DNA from: Candidatus Aalborgicola danicus | Lineage (GTDB): Bacteria > Pseudomonadota > Gammaproteobacteria > Burkholderiales > Burkholderiaceae_C | Assembly: GCA_016703945.1 (NCBI GenBank) | Contig: JADJBC010000029.1 | Span: 1-40,542, forward strand | Length of the DNA stretch: 40,542 bases | Direction: 5' to 3' | Part shown: positions 27,267 to 37,095 of the stretch, piece by piece | Layout: every line of letters begins with the position of its first letter | Position numbering within the stretch: position 1 is the first letter of the stretch | Program-made: the position numbers and the translations under genes | Notes under the pieces: generated by a model | Database searches by the model: none | Told to the model about the DNA's origin: nothing | What the model saw: the letters and a program-made list of their open reading frames with translations, nothing else

Positions 27267-27876
27267 GGCAGGGCTTCTCAGGTCGTTTTGGTGTCGATGA
27301 TTTTCATAGGGCTTGTCCTGTAAGTTGGGCGTTCGGGCTCAAGCCTTCGATGGAAGGAGTTTGGCAAGCGAGACATAGCGATGCGTTACCAGGCCCGAGA
27401 CCATTGAGATTCAATGCGCCAAGTCGACTATCCAATGGATCTGTCCAATTTTTTGGGCGGGTTCGTCGATGCAAGCGCGCACGAGGGTCGCCATGGTTTT
27501 GAGCCTACTTTTCCACAGGGCTGTACCGATTGGATGGGGACCCCTTTTGCGCGTAAAAGTGGATTTCTGTTTTGCCGCGACACGGTCATTCGTGACACCA
27601 GTCTGATTGCGCCCGTTGCGGGCATACAAAGTGGTGCAATTTAGTGTCCGAACTACCCCATTCGTCACGCAATCGATGGCAATGAAAAGCACCGGTGTCG
27701 GGTTTTATGCGTTTTTATTTGCGCCTGAATTTCAGCGCTTTTTCAAAGGTGTCCTATGGCATGCGGCTTGCAGGACTTCATCCATTGAAAAATAATCGGC
27801 GTAATTGCAAATAATTGACTCGACTATATTGTGGCGTCGCAGACGAACGGTTCACCTATTGACTGAAAGGAATGGC
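27267..27876. other. Stretch of decayed sequence, no gene recognised
   Basis: No gene supported in 610 bp. Short frames on both strands lack motifs. The end (27866-27871, AAAGGA) is the ribosome site of the next gene. Confidence 0.35.
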
Positions 27877-28287
27877 ATGGCCACGCTGCCAAATCGCTTG
27901 AAAGACAATCCGTGGAAGCTGAAGACGCCGCCGGGCACGTCTGAGTTCACGATGCATACGGACGAGAAGGATGGCAAGATGGTCCTCGTCTGCACAGTGG
28001 GCAGTACGGTGCTGCACTACGATGCGAAGTGCATTGGCGACTTGCACGCCATGCTCAAAAAGGCAAACGAATGGGTGGAACTTGGCGGAGCCGATGAGCA
28101 GAAACCGGCAAAGGAAGGAACAGTAGAGGCTTGGGGACGTTCTGAAGCGAACCCGGTTGGTGGTTGGTACGGCTTAAGAAAGGGCCTGCGCGGACGCTTT
28201 GGAGTCTATGTCCCTCCGCTCATGGAGGAGCTAGGGCTATGTGAGCTGGAGCACAACGCCAAGAACAACAGGATGCGCGCGAAGTGA
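27877..28287 (+). CDS. Conserved hypothetical protein, 136 residues
   Basis: Start ATG at 27877 with AAAGGA six bases upstream; the frame is open further upstream but without support. Soluble and compact: ATLPNRLKDNPWKLKTPPGT, then EFTMHTDEKDGKMVLVCTVG, LHYDAKCIGDLHAMLKKANE, NPVGGWYGLRKGLRGRFGVY and VPPLMEELGLCELEHN. The sequence has the look of a conserved family of unknown function in proteobacteria. No catalytic motif, export signal or membrane segment is visible. It is followed at 88 bp by a membrane-protein gene. Confidence 0.75.
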   Translation: MATLPNRLKDNPWKLKTPPGTSEFTMHTDEKDGKMVLVCTVGSTVLHYDAKCIGDLHAMLKKANEWVELGGADEQKPAKEGTVEAWGRSEANPVGGWYGLRKGLRGRFGVYVPPLMEELGLCELEHNAKNNRMRAK

Positions 28288-28375
28288 CGTCGGACACTGC
28301 GCTCCAAGGGACACTGCGCGATGAATCCGTGCAGCGCTCTGGCACTTAGAAGTTAGGCCGCAAAACGGAGCAACC

Positions 28376-28777
28376 ATGAACCTGGACCTTATTTTGCGCG
28401 TAGGTGGCCTCTGTGTGATTCTGGCGTGCGCCGAGACACTCCATGGAATAGCAAGAACGGTGCTGGTCGTGCCGCGCATTGGCAAGGAGCTCGCCACCAA
28501 ACTCAGCATCGTCACAGGAACGGCTCTGGCCGCCGCCATCTGTTGGATTCTGGTTCCGGATATCAGGCTTCAGTCAGCAATCGCACACCTGGCTCTCGGG
28601 GCTTGGTTGGCAGTCTTCATGGCTTCGTTCGACATTGCGATGGCCAGACTGGTACTTCGCAAGTCGTGGGGAAAGATCTGGCCAGACTTTGATCCTCGCA
28701 CGGGAAACTATCTTCTTTTCGGCGTAGTGGCACTCGTATTTGTGCCGCTGCTCGTCTGGATCACACGCACGGCGTGA
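28376..28777 (+). CDS. Small membrane protein, hypothetical
   Basis: 133 residues from the ATG at 28376 with GGAG eight bases upstream. Four membrane segments are visible: LILRVGGLCVILACAETLHG, LSIVTGTALAAAICWILVP, AHLALGAWLAVFMASFDIAM and YLLFGVVALVFVPLLVWIT. A conserved-looking HGIARTVLVVPRIG lies in the first loop. No known family. It is 30 bp from the next membrane-protein gene and probably co-transcribed with it. Confidence 0.7.
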   Translation: MNLDLILRVGGLCVILACAETLHGIARTVLVVPRIGKELATKLSIVTGTALAAAICWILVPDIRLQSAIAHLALGAWLAVFMASFDIAMARLVLRKSWGKIWPDFDPRTGNYLLFGVVALVFVPLLVWITRTA

Positions 28778-28807
28778 ACAATACTTCGGCCCGACACGGT
28801 TACTTTC

Positions 28808-29470
28808 ATGCAAAACCCCACTGCGCCATTGAATATCCGTATGGGCATTATTTCGGGAATTGCTGTGGCGATCCTGAGCATCCTCTACGCAATCGTCCTA
28901 AGCATCGGACTGCTAACACTCCCGTCGCCCGACCTGCCGATCCGGAATCCATGGTTCACTGTGATGGAAGTTCTGATTCTTCTCATTGCACCAGCGATGG
29001 TCGTGTTCACAGTCGGACTTCACTCCTGGGCACTAGCCGACCGCAAGTCGCTCAGTCTGCTCAGCGTCACATTCATGAGCATGTGTGCCATCGTCACCTG
29101 TTGCGTTCACTTCGCGGTACTTACCCTCAGCCGCGAGCTCATCTTCACCGAGGGCACTTGGTCTAGGTTGGTCTTCGACTTTCAGTGGCCGTCAGTCGTC
29201 TATGCCATGGACATCCTGGCGTGGGACATCTTCTTTCCACTTGCCGCACTGTCTGCAGCAGGCGCAGTTCACGGCGCAGGTCTCGCGGGTGTTGCGCGCA
29301 ATCTTCTCTTGGCTAGTGCGGCACTCGCATTCATCGGCCTGGCCGGTGTTCCAGTGGCCAGCATGAACATCAGGAACATTGGCATCATCGGATATGTCGT
29401 GCTCTTTCCGATCGCCACCGTCATGCTGTCAATTGTCCTTAAGCGCGATGCTGCGCGCGGCGCGGGCTGA
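28808..29470 (+). CDS. Polytopic membrane protein, hypothetical
   Basis: 220 residues with about six membrane segments (IISGIAVAILSILYAIVLSI, VLILLIAPAMVVFTVGLHSW, LLSVTFMSMCAIVTCCVHFA, DILAWDIFFPLAALSAAGAV, LLLASAALAFIGLAGVPV, IIGYVVLFPIATVMLSIVL). It ends with a basic KRDAARGAG. Such proteins occur as singletons in soil and water bacteria, with no assigned function. Probably the second gene of a small operon with the preceding gene. Confidence 0.7.
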   Translation: MQNPTAPLNIRMGIISGIAVAILSILYAIVLSIGLLTLPSPDLPIRNPWFTVMEVLILLIAPAMVVFTVGLHSWALADRKSLSLLSVTFMSMCAIVTCCVHFAVLTLSRELIFTEGTWSRLVFDFQWPSVVYAMDILAWDIFFPLAALSAAGAVHGAGLAGVARNLLLASAALAFIGLAGVPVASMNIRNIGIIGYVVLFPIATVMLSIVLKRDAARGAG

Positions 29471-29503
29471 CCTGTTGCTCGGTACAAACGGTCAACCTAA
29501 AGT

Positions 29504-29518
29504 TGCCGCTTCGCGGCA
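29504..29518 (+). terminator. Possible hairpin terminator
   Basis: TGCCGC-TTC-GCGGCA, a six-bp GC-rich stem with a tight loop, about 34 bp after the stop of the membrane-protein gene. The following ATTTGTT is only weakly T-rich. Confidence 0.35.
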
Positions 29519-29862
29519 TTTGTTGGCCGCCTGACCGAACCAACTCTCATTGAGCGGCAATTTCGGAGTGCTGCACTTGAGCGCTTTTGACCTGATGCGG
29601 GTACAGGGGCAACACATCGGGCGACGCTCCCACCGCGTTCAGGAACGGACGCATTGCAGCCACACACGCGGCACTTTTGTAAGCAGGTATGCGGCTTAAA
29701 GTACATCTCTACACAAAGGCTCAAAGCGGGTGCAGCGATTTCCGATCTGGCTGTTCCATACCAGTCGTTCTCCTCGAGGCCTGGCAAGCTGTCAAAGGTC
29801 GAACTCAAGAGTCTGGTGTTCGACCAACTCCTATTGGGAACGGTTGCAATCGCAGCAACCGT

Positions 29863-31020
29863 TCATCGTCCGACGGACAATCCCCGACCGCCAGTCAGCA
29901 TCGCATAGGCCGCCGGAGCCGTTCGTCTTAACAGAGCACCCAGCATGATCGACACGGCGATCAGGCAGAGGGGCAAAAAAAGGAAGGTGGCCAGATGCGG
30001 ATCGGACAGATTGCCGAACAGACGCAGACACGGATCGATCAGCAGCGCGACCAGCGGCGCATGCAACGCATAGATCATGAATGAGAACGCACTGGACCAG
30101 ACAAACCAGCGCCGTGCCATCAAGAAGCGCACCAGGCCATCCGAACCGTACCAGGCAGTCACCAGCCCAGCGAAAATGCACAGCTTGTGCAGGTTTGCCA
30201 TCACTGGAAACACCGCGTCTCCAAGCATTGCCTGCCCTTCAAACGCGAGCCAAGTCTTTGCTGTAGCGCTGGCCAACCACAAAACAGCCCAGGGTACTGG
30301 GCGCAGCCAGCGACCTGGCGTGGCGAGATTGAATGCTGACTTTTGCATCCAGATACCCAGTCCGAAGAACAGCAGGCCTTCTCCCTCAAAGAAAAATATG
30401 TTCACGCTGGCCAGCCACAGCAGTACCGTCACAGCAAAGAACACTTTGCAAGAGGTACGACCAGTGACCCAGCCGGCCAACAGGGGATAAGCCAGGTTAT
30501 AGAGGAACAGCACGCGAATGAACCACAGCTGGTAGGGCACTGGCGCAAGCAGCCAGCGAATCAGCACGTCATTCCATTGGTAATCGTGAACCAGCTGTTG
30601 CTGCTCGGAAATTGCAGCGATGCCGTGCGCGGAAACCCAACTTCGCAGCGTGGGGTCCGTCTCCATCAGGTAAAGGATCACAAGATGAATGCCGCTCCAC
30701 AAAATGTAGGGCAACAGCAGGCTACGAACGCGCTTCTTCATCCGTTGCCGGTGCGATTGCGCATCATGCAATGCAAAGAGGAAACCCGATATGGCAAACA
30801 GCATCGGAATGCGAAAGCGCAGCAGACCATTGGCCAACAGGTATTCCGTAAAGCTTGTCAGACCCAGCGGCAGTTCGGGGGTTGTCCAAGGCTGCAGGTA
30901 GGTAGGCGGGATGGTGTAACCGTGAACAAACACCAGAAGCGCCATTGAGACGAATGACCAAAAGCGAAACTTTTCGCTCAAAAAAGGAGCCAGCGCGGCA
31001 GGGGTGGACGTCTCATTCAT
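29863..31020 (-). CDS. Acyltransferase family 3 protein
   Basis: Intact 385-residue integral-membrane O-acyltransferase of the AT3 family, which acylates cell-surface sugars or related substrates. Start at 31020 (MNETSTPAALAPFLSEKF). The first helix ends in the family's conserved His (SFVSMALLVFVHGYTIP), followed by RFRIPMLFAISGFLFAL and RMKKRVRSLLLPYILW, both typical of AT3. About ten hydrophobic helices follow, including LWFIRVLFLYNLAYPLLAGW and SSAFSFMIYALHAPLVALLI. No SGNH domain is fused and no glycan genes are adjacent, so the acceptor is unknown. Confidence 0.88.
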   Translation of the reverse strand: MNETSTPAALAPFLSEKFRFWSFVSMALLVFVHGYTIPPTYLQPWTTPELPLGLTSFTEYLLANGLLRFRIPMLFAISGFLFALHDAQSHRQRMKKRVRSLLLPYILWSGIHLVILYLMETDPTLRSWVSAHGIAAISEQQQLVHDYQWNDVLIRWLLAPVPYQLWFIRVLFLYNLAYPLLAGWVTGRTSCKVFFAVTVLLWLASVNIFFFEGEGLLFFGLGIWMQKSAFNLATPGRWLRPVPWAVLWLASATAKTWLAFEGQAMLGDAVFPVMANLHKLCIFAGLVTAWYGSDGLVRFLMARRWFVWSSAFSFMIYALHAPLVALLIDPCLRLFGNLSDPHLATFLFLPLCLIAVSIMLGALLRRTAPAAYAMLTGGRGLSVGR

Positions 31021-31820
31021 CGGTGGCTTCCAGGAGCTACTTGGTGGTTCTTGTGCGTGGCCAGATCCATTGTAGGAGTGCTGTTTGGGGGTTGTGGTGC
31101 CATGCGAACGAGGCCAGACTTTCCCAACTTAAGGGCAGCCCGACAATTGCCTCTGGTTCGCGGCTTTTACGCGGCAAACTAGCCAAAGAGCGACCCTTTA
31201 GGTGGCGTGTGTGCGGGGCATGGCGCTGACCAGCTCAAACAGGAGACCGGCAAGAAGCTGGGCATTCAAGGCAAACGTCGACGTGCGGGCTGGGACACGC
31301 AGTATCTGGAGACGGTGCTCAGAATGGGGGAGACTTAGATGCAATTGCCCTGTCCCCTACGGCGTCAGCCTAACCGTTTCCGTGTCAGCTTGTACGACGG
31401 CTTGGCACTCCCGCGACAGACCGCAATGGGCACGATGCCCAAGTCCATGAACGTCGGTTGACCGGTCTCCGAAATTATGAATTTGGACTTCCAGGAACAG
31501 GCATTCGCGGCGGTCGGCTTACGCTGCACTGCCGACCGCACTGCTTGGCAAACTGAGTGGCGCCCGCGAACGACTGGTTCGGAGTTTTGGCGATTTGCAA
31601 ATGCCGAAATTGGACCGGGACCGGCTATGACGCTTTGGAGAAAACGGGTCGATTTGGTGGGGCACTTTGAACGGCTGCGCCCCATTGCCGCCAATGACTC
31701 TGAAAGTGTGTGAGACCGCAAGGGGCCAGTCGCTGACTAGGCAGGGTGGCTGGTCAGCCCGACGCATTGTGCGCCGGATATCCGCCCTGGTGTTCCGAGC
31801 TATGGTCCAAATGGGCAAGG
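31021..31820. other. 800-bp stretch with only scraps
   Basis: No intact gene. A plus-strand piece at about 31225-31338 reads ADQLKQETGKKLGIQGKRRR and GWDTQYLETVLRMGET before a TAG and looks like the end of a lost gene, family unknown. The 20-mer at 31462-31481 matches 14877-14896 at 18 of 20 positions. Confidence 0.35.
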
Positions 31821-34184
31821 TCAGGTTCTAGGTTTAAACCAGTACTTGGTTGTGAGCGCCTCTTTGGATTTGGGGTACCTCCCCTTGAGAAGATCGAAAG
31901 CCGCTTTTGAGAGTTTGCCGGCAGAACTTTCTGCGCACCAGTTCATGCGCGTGCGATAGACGGCGTCCCGCAATAGGCCAGGAACCCGAGCATCCGTGGG
32001 AAACGCCTCTGCAAACGCGAGCACATTTTGCATCCAAATTGAATCGAGATCTGGCAGCGCGTCCAACACTTGCCGCTCGTGTTGCCACTTCGCGTAATGC
32101 TCCGGAGTCAGCACATTTTTCGCAAAATGCCCCAGGCTCAACGGCAGATCACCGACCACTTCCTCGTAATCGGGCGTGTATCCTCCGCCCCGTGGCACGG
32201 CAATACGACACGTGCCGCCTATTCGCGCCCCTTGAGCCATAAGTCCAGCTTCCAGAAGAAACGCTTTGTCATCGGTCATGGCCAGAACCCGCTGAATCTG
32301 AGGGTCCATGCCTTGGGACCATACCCCAGCCGCCTGACGCGAGCCAGCGACATCCTTACGCAAAATTGCGCGTGACCAGGCGATGGAAGCTGCAACGGTG
32401 CGCAGTGACGATGGGCATTCGGCTTGTTGTGCGAATTCAATCAAGGCCGGGTGCGGCAACTCGTAATTGAGAATCCAATTGGTGTCGTAATCCCAACCCC
32501 AAGTCGGTTCGACCCCGGGGTCCGGTGCTGCCGACGCCATCAAAGTATCACGATCAAAGGCCCTGCCGTGCTCGCGTTGCGCATCCCTGCAGAGTTCCGT
32601 CAGGCTGGTTGCGTGCCACAAGCGGTATTCACGCACCCGGTTGCGCGCGGAATAGTCGCGGCCTATGTCCGGCCTTTCCATCAGCGCAGCAGCTAGGCGC
32701 AAACCGTCTTCGCGCCCCCCCAGGCGCAGACGCTGCAACATGAATGTCGCCGCACCGGGATGATCCTCAGGGGTCTTGCCCATGGCAACCAACAGCTTGC
32801 CGACGTGTAGGTCGTTTCGATGTGCCAGTGCCGCAGCGCTGAAGAGCCATGCATACTGCGTCGGCCCCTGCTCAAAGCGCCGCAGTGATTCCTGGCTCCA
32901 TTGCAAGCGTCGGCATTCGCTTTCAGCAGCGTCTGGAGAAAGCGACCGTGGCACAGGCTCACCAGCGCCCATGCGACAGGGGGCATTGGTGGGGTCGTAA
33001 CCATTGATCAACCCAGCCAGCCACTCGCCCATTGGCTCGCTGGGAAGAAATTGCCGGTGCAAGAGCAAATAATCGGTTGCGGCGCGCCGGGTTTCGGCGG
33101 CGTCGACGACGGGGTTCCGCCATACCGAGGCCAGTTCCGCGAAACCGCTTTGCCGGATCCAGTCGTGCACCGATCAGCGCGTCAAGGTCAGCGAGACGCC
33201 CTGCCCCGGATGGCTTTGGCATTTTGGGCTGCATGCGATCGCACGCGCCAGCATCGTCGCGCAGCCGCTTGCTTTCGGTTGCTTTCAGCGTGCGAGCATC
33301 GGCACGCCGCTGGATGCACCCGGAGCCTGACACGGATCAAAAATTGTCGGCTGGTGCCGTCATTTGGATGCTGCGCAAACGCGCCCTGAAAGCCAGGTAC
33401 ATCCCCCACTCTTGCCATGGCGATGCTCCATCCTGGGCAATGTTCTTAAAGGCGTCTTCTGCAGCTTGGTAATTTCCTTCGTACAGCAGCGCTGCGGCAC
33501 GTTGATAAGCGCGGTCTTTCACCAGGAGCGCCGGTGCATCCGCCGGGGGGTCTGGCAGCGCCATGTCCGGCAGTACAAACTGTTTGGCATACAACAGATT
33601 GACCCGCTCGCTAAGTGCCAAATCCTTGCGGAAGTAAGTCGGCCCCTGAGGACAACGCGCAAATACGCGGTGCTGCGCCTGGAGCCAGTCGTGTAATGCC
33701 GGGCTGTCAGTACCCCAGGCTTTCAGCCGATCGGCAAGAGTCCGCCGGGCCTGCTCCCACGCAGCATTTGGGCAATTCTCGAATCGGTCCCATCGATTTC
33801 CGGTGACCGACGGGGTATCCGCAGCAACGTTCTCGGGTACTGAACACTGCCAACTGCTTTTGCCTCGGTAAGCCACAAGAGCATGTTCCCATCGTTGACG
33901 GCGCCGGATTGCGCTCCGTACTCGAAGGCAACCAGTGCCTTGGCGGGAAGTGGTTGTCCATTGAACCGATACCAAGTCAAAAGCAAGGGCTTGCGCCACC
34001 ACGAGGATTCGACCACCCCAAGGCTGCCTGTTGCCAGGTCGGTTATCGGTCGAACAGGCCCCCAAGGCGAATTGAATTCTGGCGGAGAGGCTTCGCCACC
34101 ACCCGAGGCAAAGGTGGGCGGGGAAATGAGGGCCACTCCAACGACAAAAAGTCCCGCGAGAAGCCGAGCACACACACGTATCAT
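31821..34184 (-). pseudogene. Large secreted/periplasmic protein, three frameshifts
   Basis: Minus-strand gene of about 787 codons once three indels (near 33830, 33340 and 33172) are corrected. Start at 34184 overlaps the stop of the DUF3142 gene (ATGA), so the two are translationally coupled. The N-terminus (RVCARLLAGLFVVGVALISP) is a signal peptide. Then come PVRPITDLATGSLGVVESSW, EQARRTLADRLKAWGTDSPA, a helical-repeat-like section (YQRAAALLYEGNYQAAEDAF, AWLFSAAALAHRNDLHVGKL) and RNRVREYRLWHATSLTELC. The C-terminal half is helical and ends KEALTTKYWFKPRT. The middle resembles tetratricopeptide/Sel1-like repeats. No enzyme motif is seen; a scaffold or substrate-handling role in the envelope is an inference. 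Confidence 0.65.
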
Positions 34185-34916
34185 GGCAAAGAACTCTGTT
34201 GAGGATCGGCGATCGGCCGACCACGTTGACCCAGAAATACATAGCGACGCCCCGGCAGCGCGACTGACCAAGCGGGCTCGTCGTCAGCCACACCGTAGGC
34301 GGAGGCACATAGCGGTTCGCTAACGCCTGCGGCGCTGCGCACTATGTAGTCGTGCCTCGCCTGTTTAAGGCGGAAATACATTGGCACAATTTCGTCAACG
34401 GGTGCATCACCTATCCAACGATCCCCATAACACCAGCTGGCCAGCGCAGTGACAGAAAGCCGCACACCCGAAGGCAAGGCGGCCTTTATGCTGTGTACTG
34501 CCGTGCGCCAAAACTCGCGTTGCGACCGTCGCGCTTCAAAATCGAGTTGAACCCAAGTGGAAGAGCCGCGCCGCACTGCGTCGAGTACCGCCGCACGCAA
34601 AGCATCGCTCTGTGCCGCGTTGGCGGCAAAGGGGCGCCGGATCGACTTCAACATGAATCACCGGCATCGTCGCCACGCCATAGGGCAATCGCAATGGGCT
34701 TCGACGTGGCTGGACGGTGTAACCGGGCCCTGAGAAGATGACGTGGGTCACCAAAACCGCAGCACCCACACCTGGCGCGGGTGCCGGGAGTTGCTCGGCG
34801 GGTCGATCCCAGTACCACCAAAATTCTTTTGGAGAACTTACATCCTTCGCTTCGCCCGAAGAAATCGCCGTACCCGCGAAAAGGGCCGCAATCAAGAAAA
34901 GCAATAGGAATTTCAT
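34181..34916 (-). CDS. DUF3142 domain protein, one frameshift
   Basis: Exported protein of about 244 residues. Start at 34916 (MKFLLLFLIAALFAGTAISS, a signal peptide). Then WYWDRPAEQLPAPAPGVGAA, VLVTHVIFSGPGYTVQPRRS and, after an indel near 34650, the diagnostic DUF3142 part: STWVQLDFEARRSQREFWRT, PSGVRLSVTALASWCYGDRW and APVDEIVPMYFRLKQ. DUF3142 is thought to adopt a glycoside-hydrolase-like barrel, though no activity has been established. The stop overlaps the start of the downstream large secreted protein, so the two form an operon and may act together in the envelope. Confidence 0.75.
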
Positions 34917-35156
34917 AGGCCTGAGGTTCTTCTCAAATGTACCCTTTGCTTGGCCCCGCGGAAAGACCTCGGACCGAAGGATGACCAATTTGAAAGGGCG
35001 TTTTCCAACTGTGGGGTGTCCACTTCGTCTCGAGTTCTGCCTGAAAGGCGTCGTCCCGCGATTGTCTGCGTCTGTTGAGGGTTTTAGGATCCCCCGCCCG
35101 TAGTGGCGTGGCAATGATGCATCGATCTCCGTATAGGGGCGGGCGTCGTACAAGCG

Positions 35157-35498
35157 TTAACAAAGTGGCCTATTGACGTTTATTTCGAAACGCTGTTTTG
35201 CGCACGTGGGACAAAGCACAGTCTTCACACCGGCGCCCACCATTTCGCCCGGGGCGCCGCACTGCTCGCACGTAGTCAGGGCTTGTTGGCATGCGGCAGC
35301 GATAAGTCGATGCGTTTTGGCGTTGCCTACAAGGCTGCGTCCTCCAGCGATGTGAAAACGAAGGGTGCCGAATTTCTCCTTCACCTGGCAAAGCGCAACG
35401 GGCGGCATTTTTTGTTGCCGCACTTGGCTTGCTATTTCGGCGCACAGCTGATCCAGAATTCCATACCAGCCATCGCCACAGCAGAACCCCCAACACAT
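35157..35498 (-). CDS. Zinc-ribbon-like hypothetical protein
   Basis: 113 residues; family seen widely in bacteria without a function. Characteristic parts are CGDGWYGILDQLCAEIASQV, VKEKFGTLRFHIAGG and a cysteine cluster TTCEQCGAPGEMVG ... VLCPTCA that could bind one zinc. The start at 35498 (MCWGFCC) is uncertain, since the frame is open further upstream. It is a single gene between the DUF3142 operon and DUF1178. Confidence 0.7.
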   Translation of the reverse strand: MCWGFCCGDGWYGILDQLCAEIASQVRQQKMPPVALCQVKEKFGTLRFHIAGGRSLVGNAKTHRLIAAACQQALTTCEQCGAPGEMVGAGVKTVLCPTCAKQRFEINVNRPLC

Positions 35499-35767
35499 GG
35501 AGGTATCGGCTGGATGAGCATGACCGCTGTAGAGTCCAGGACTCGCACCGTTGACTTTGTCCGCCGTGTTTGCGCTCGGCGATACTTCATGTTCTATCGT
35601 TGACTTATCTGTTCATTCTTTGCTGTGTTGATGTCCTTGATGGAACCCTTTTATTGGCAGGTCTGCCCAAGCGTTGTCTACCTCATTGAGTCCAATCACT
35701 TTTGTGATGTGACCCTTCGGGGTCGCATGGGCTTGGAGCTCAGCGGAGATGGCCGGGCAGCAAAACT

Positions 35768-36217
35768 ATGAAAGTACTGGACCTTCAGTGTGCTCACAAG
35801 CATGTGTTCGAAGGATGGTTTGCATCTGAAACCGATTTTCAGGACCAACACGGACGTGGTCTTGTTGAGTGTCCGGTCTGCGGTAATGCCACCATCGTCA
35901 AAATGCTCAGCGCGCCCAGATTGAATTTTGGTAACGAGCGTGAACTTATTCAGCCTTCTCAAGAAGTTGCGCGCCCCTCTGTTACAGCCCAGTCATTGCA
36001 CGCGACATGGATGGAAGTGGCTCGGCTCGTTGTGGCCAATACCGATGATGTGGGCGATCAGTTTGCAGAGGAAGCACGAAGAATTCACTACGGCGAGGCC
36101 GAAGAAAGAGGTATTCGCGGCAAGGCCTCCCGCGACGAAACCGCTTCCTTGATTGAGGAGGGCATTGCTGTCATGCCGTTGGGGTTGCCTGAATTTCTCA
36201 AGGGGCCGATTCAGTAA
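35768..36217 (+). CDS. DUF1178 family protein
   Basis: 149 residues, intact. DUF1178 hallmark sequence: KVLDLQCAHKHVFEGWFAS, FQDQHGRGLVECPVCGN (a CxxC, with an earlier Cys about residue 8 forming a probable zinc site), KMLSAPRLNF; the C-terminal half contains VGDQFAEEARRIHYGEAEER, GIRGKASRDETASLIEEGI and the family ending IAVMPLGLPEF. Small cytosolic proteins of unknown role, common in alpha- and betaproteobacteria. There is no clear operon partner. Confidence 0.9.
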   Translation: MKVLDLQCAHKHVFEGWFASETDFQDQHGRGLVECPVCGNATIVKMLSAPRLNFGNERELIQPSQEVARPSVTAQSLHATWMEVARLVVANTDDVGDQFAEEARRIHYGEAEERGIRGKASRDETASLIEEGIAVMPLGLPEFLKGPIQ

Positions 36218-36429
36218 GTCGCCAGGTGCTGTCAGGCCATTTCGGTCCCTTCCCCAGGGGCCTTGGTGTTTCGGTCTGCATACTTCCAGGGTCGGCGCAT
36301 GACTGACGGCTTAACAGTTGAAGACGTGGTCCAGTGGTGCTATAGTTTTTGGCGGGTTGCCCCTCAATACACATTCGTTAAACAGGGGCCCCACCCCTTT
36401 TCTTGCTTTCATTCACCTCGGGGACCCAA

Positions 36430-36857
36430 ATGAAACGAGTCACAGGCATCGGCGGGATCTTTTTCAACGCCAAGGATCCGAAGGCGCTGTGCACTTGGTA
36501 CAAACAGCATCTTGGCATTGATGTTCAAGAATGGGGTGGTACCGCGTTCGCGTGGGCGGATGCCGAGGGCAACCCGACGAAGGGAACGACGATCTGGTCA
36601 GTCGGTGCTGCTGATGGCACACACTTTGCCCCCAGCACATCTACTTTCATGGTCAATTACCGTGTGCAAGACCTTGTTTCACTTCTACAGGCACTTCGGG
36701 ATGAAGGATGTAATGTGCTTGAGAAAACGGACGACTCTGAATACGGCAAGTTTGGCTGGGTGATGGACCTCGAGGCAACAAGGTCGAACTCTGGCAGCCC
36801 CTGCAGGCCAGTAACCCGGCAGGGTCCGACACCAATGTAAACACAGCCTCCCAATGA
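36430..36857 (+). CDS. VOC (glyoxalase-fold) family protein, late frameshift
   Basis: VOC-fold protein of about 142 residues. RVTGIGGIFFNAKDPKALCT, WYKQHLGIDVQEWGG and YRVQDLVSLLQALRDEGCNV form the paired beta-alpha units, and the C-terminal DSEYGKFGWVMDLEGNKVEL appears after restoring one G near 36775 (GAGGC to GAGGGC), ending WQPLQASNPAGSD and a stop at 36857. Uncorrected, the frame ends at 36840 with an unnatural tail. Close to a group of VOC proteins with the W(V/M)xDPEGNxxELW ending; metal ligands and substrate cannot be stated. Confidence 0.8.
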
Positions 36858-36936
36858 TGCTGGACGAACCTGCACCTCAGGTAAGACCTCTGGCTTTGAC
36901 GCGTCGGTTAACGTTTAGCGCCGCAGAAACAAAGTG

Positions 36937-37095
36937 TCAGCCATCACCTAGGTCGGAGCCGATCTGGCGCTCGCTCCAACCATTGATGTGTGCCCGCTTG
37001 GTCGCGTCCGTCGGGTCTGCCCACACCTGGCCCTTTTGGAGCTTCGTTGAATTCACAGTGAAATCAACGAAGCTTCGAAAATGTGAGTCCTTCAT
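36937..37095 (-). pseudogene. Remnant of ISL3-family transposase N-terminus
   Basis: A 52-codon frame from 37095: MKDSHFRSFVDFTVNSTKLQ then KGQVWADPTDATKRAHINGW, matching the first part of the ISL3 transposase at 1-1223 (identical over QVWADPTDATKRAHINGW), then divergence and a TGA at 36937. Its first codons overlap the stop of the adjacent hypothetical gene. No other part of the element is nearby. It contains the 35-bp palindrome at 37040-37074. Confidence 0.75.
37040..37074. repeat. 35-bp near-perfect palindrome
   Basis: Arms AGCTTCGTTGA and TCAACGAAGCT flank a centre that is again palindromic (TTCAC-A-GTGAA); only one A/A pair mismatches over two 17-base arms. It lies inside the ISL3 remnant, in the part that has no counterpart in the ISL3 copy at 1-1223. 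Confidence 0.9.

Noticed and set aside
27324..28358. GTTGGGC (27324) and GTTAGGC (28352) before hypothetical genes, like integron attC core sites
   Set aside because: No matching RYYYAAC core 57-140 bp upstream and only a partial fold (AAGTG...CACTT, GCGCT...AGCGC) near 28285-28350; no integrase. Cassette origin not supported.
32959..33389. Several arginine-rich frames of 100-160 codons on both strands
   Set aside because: Shadows of the broken large secreted-protein gene; only the frames that continue its sequence were used.
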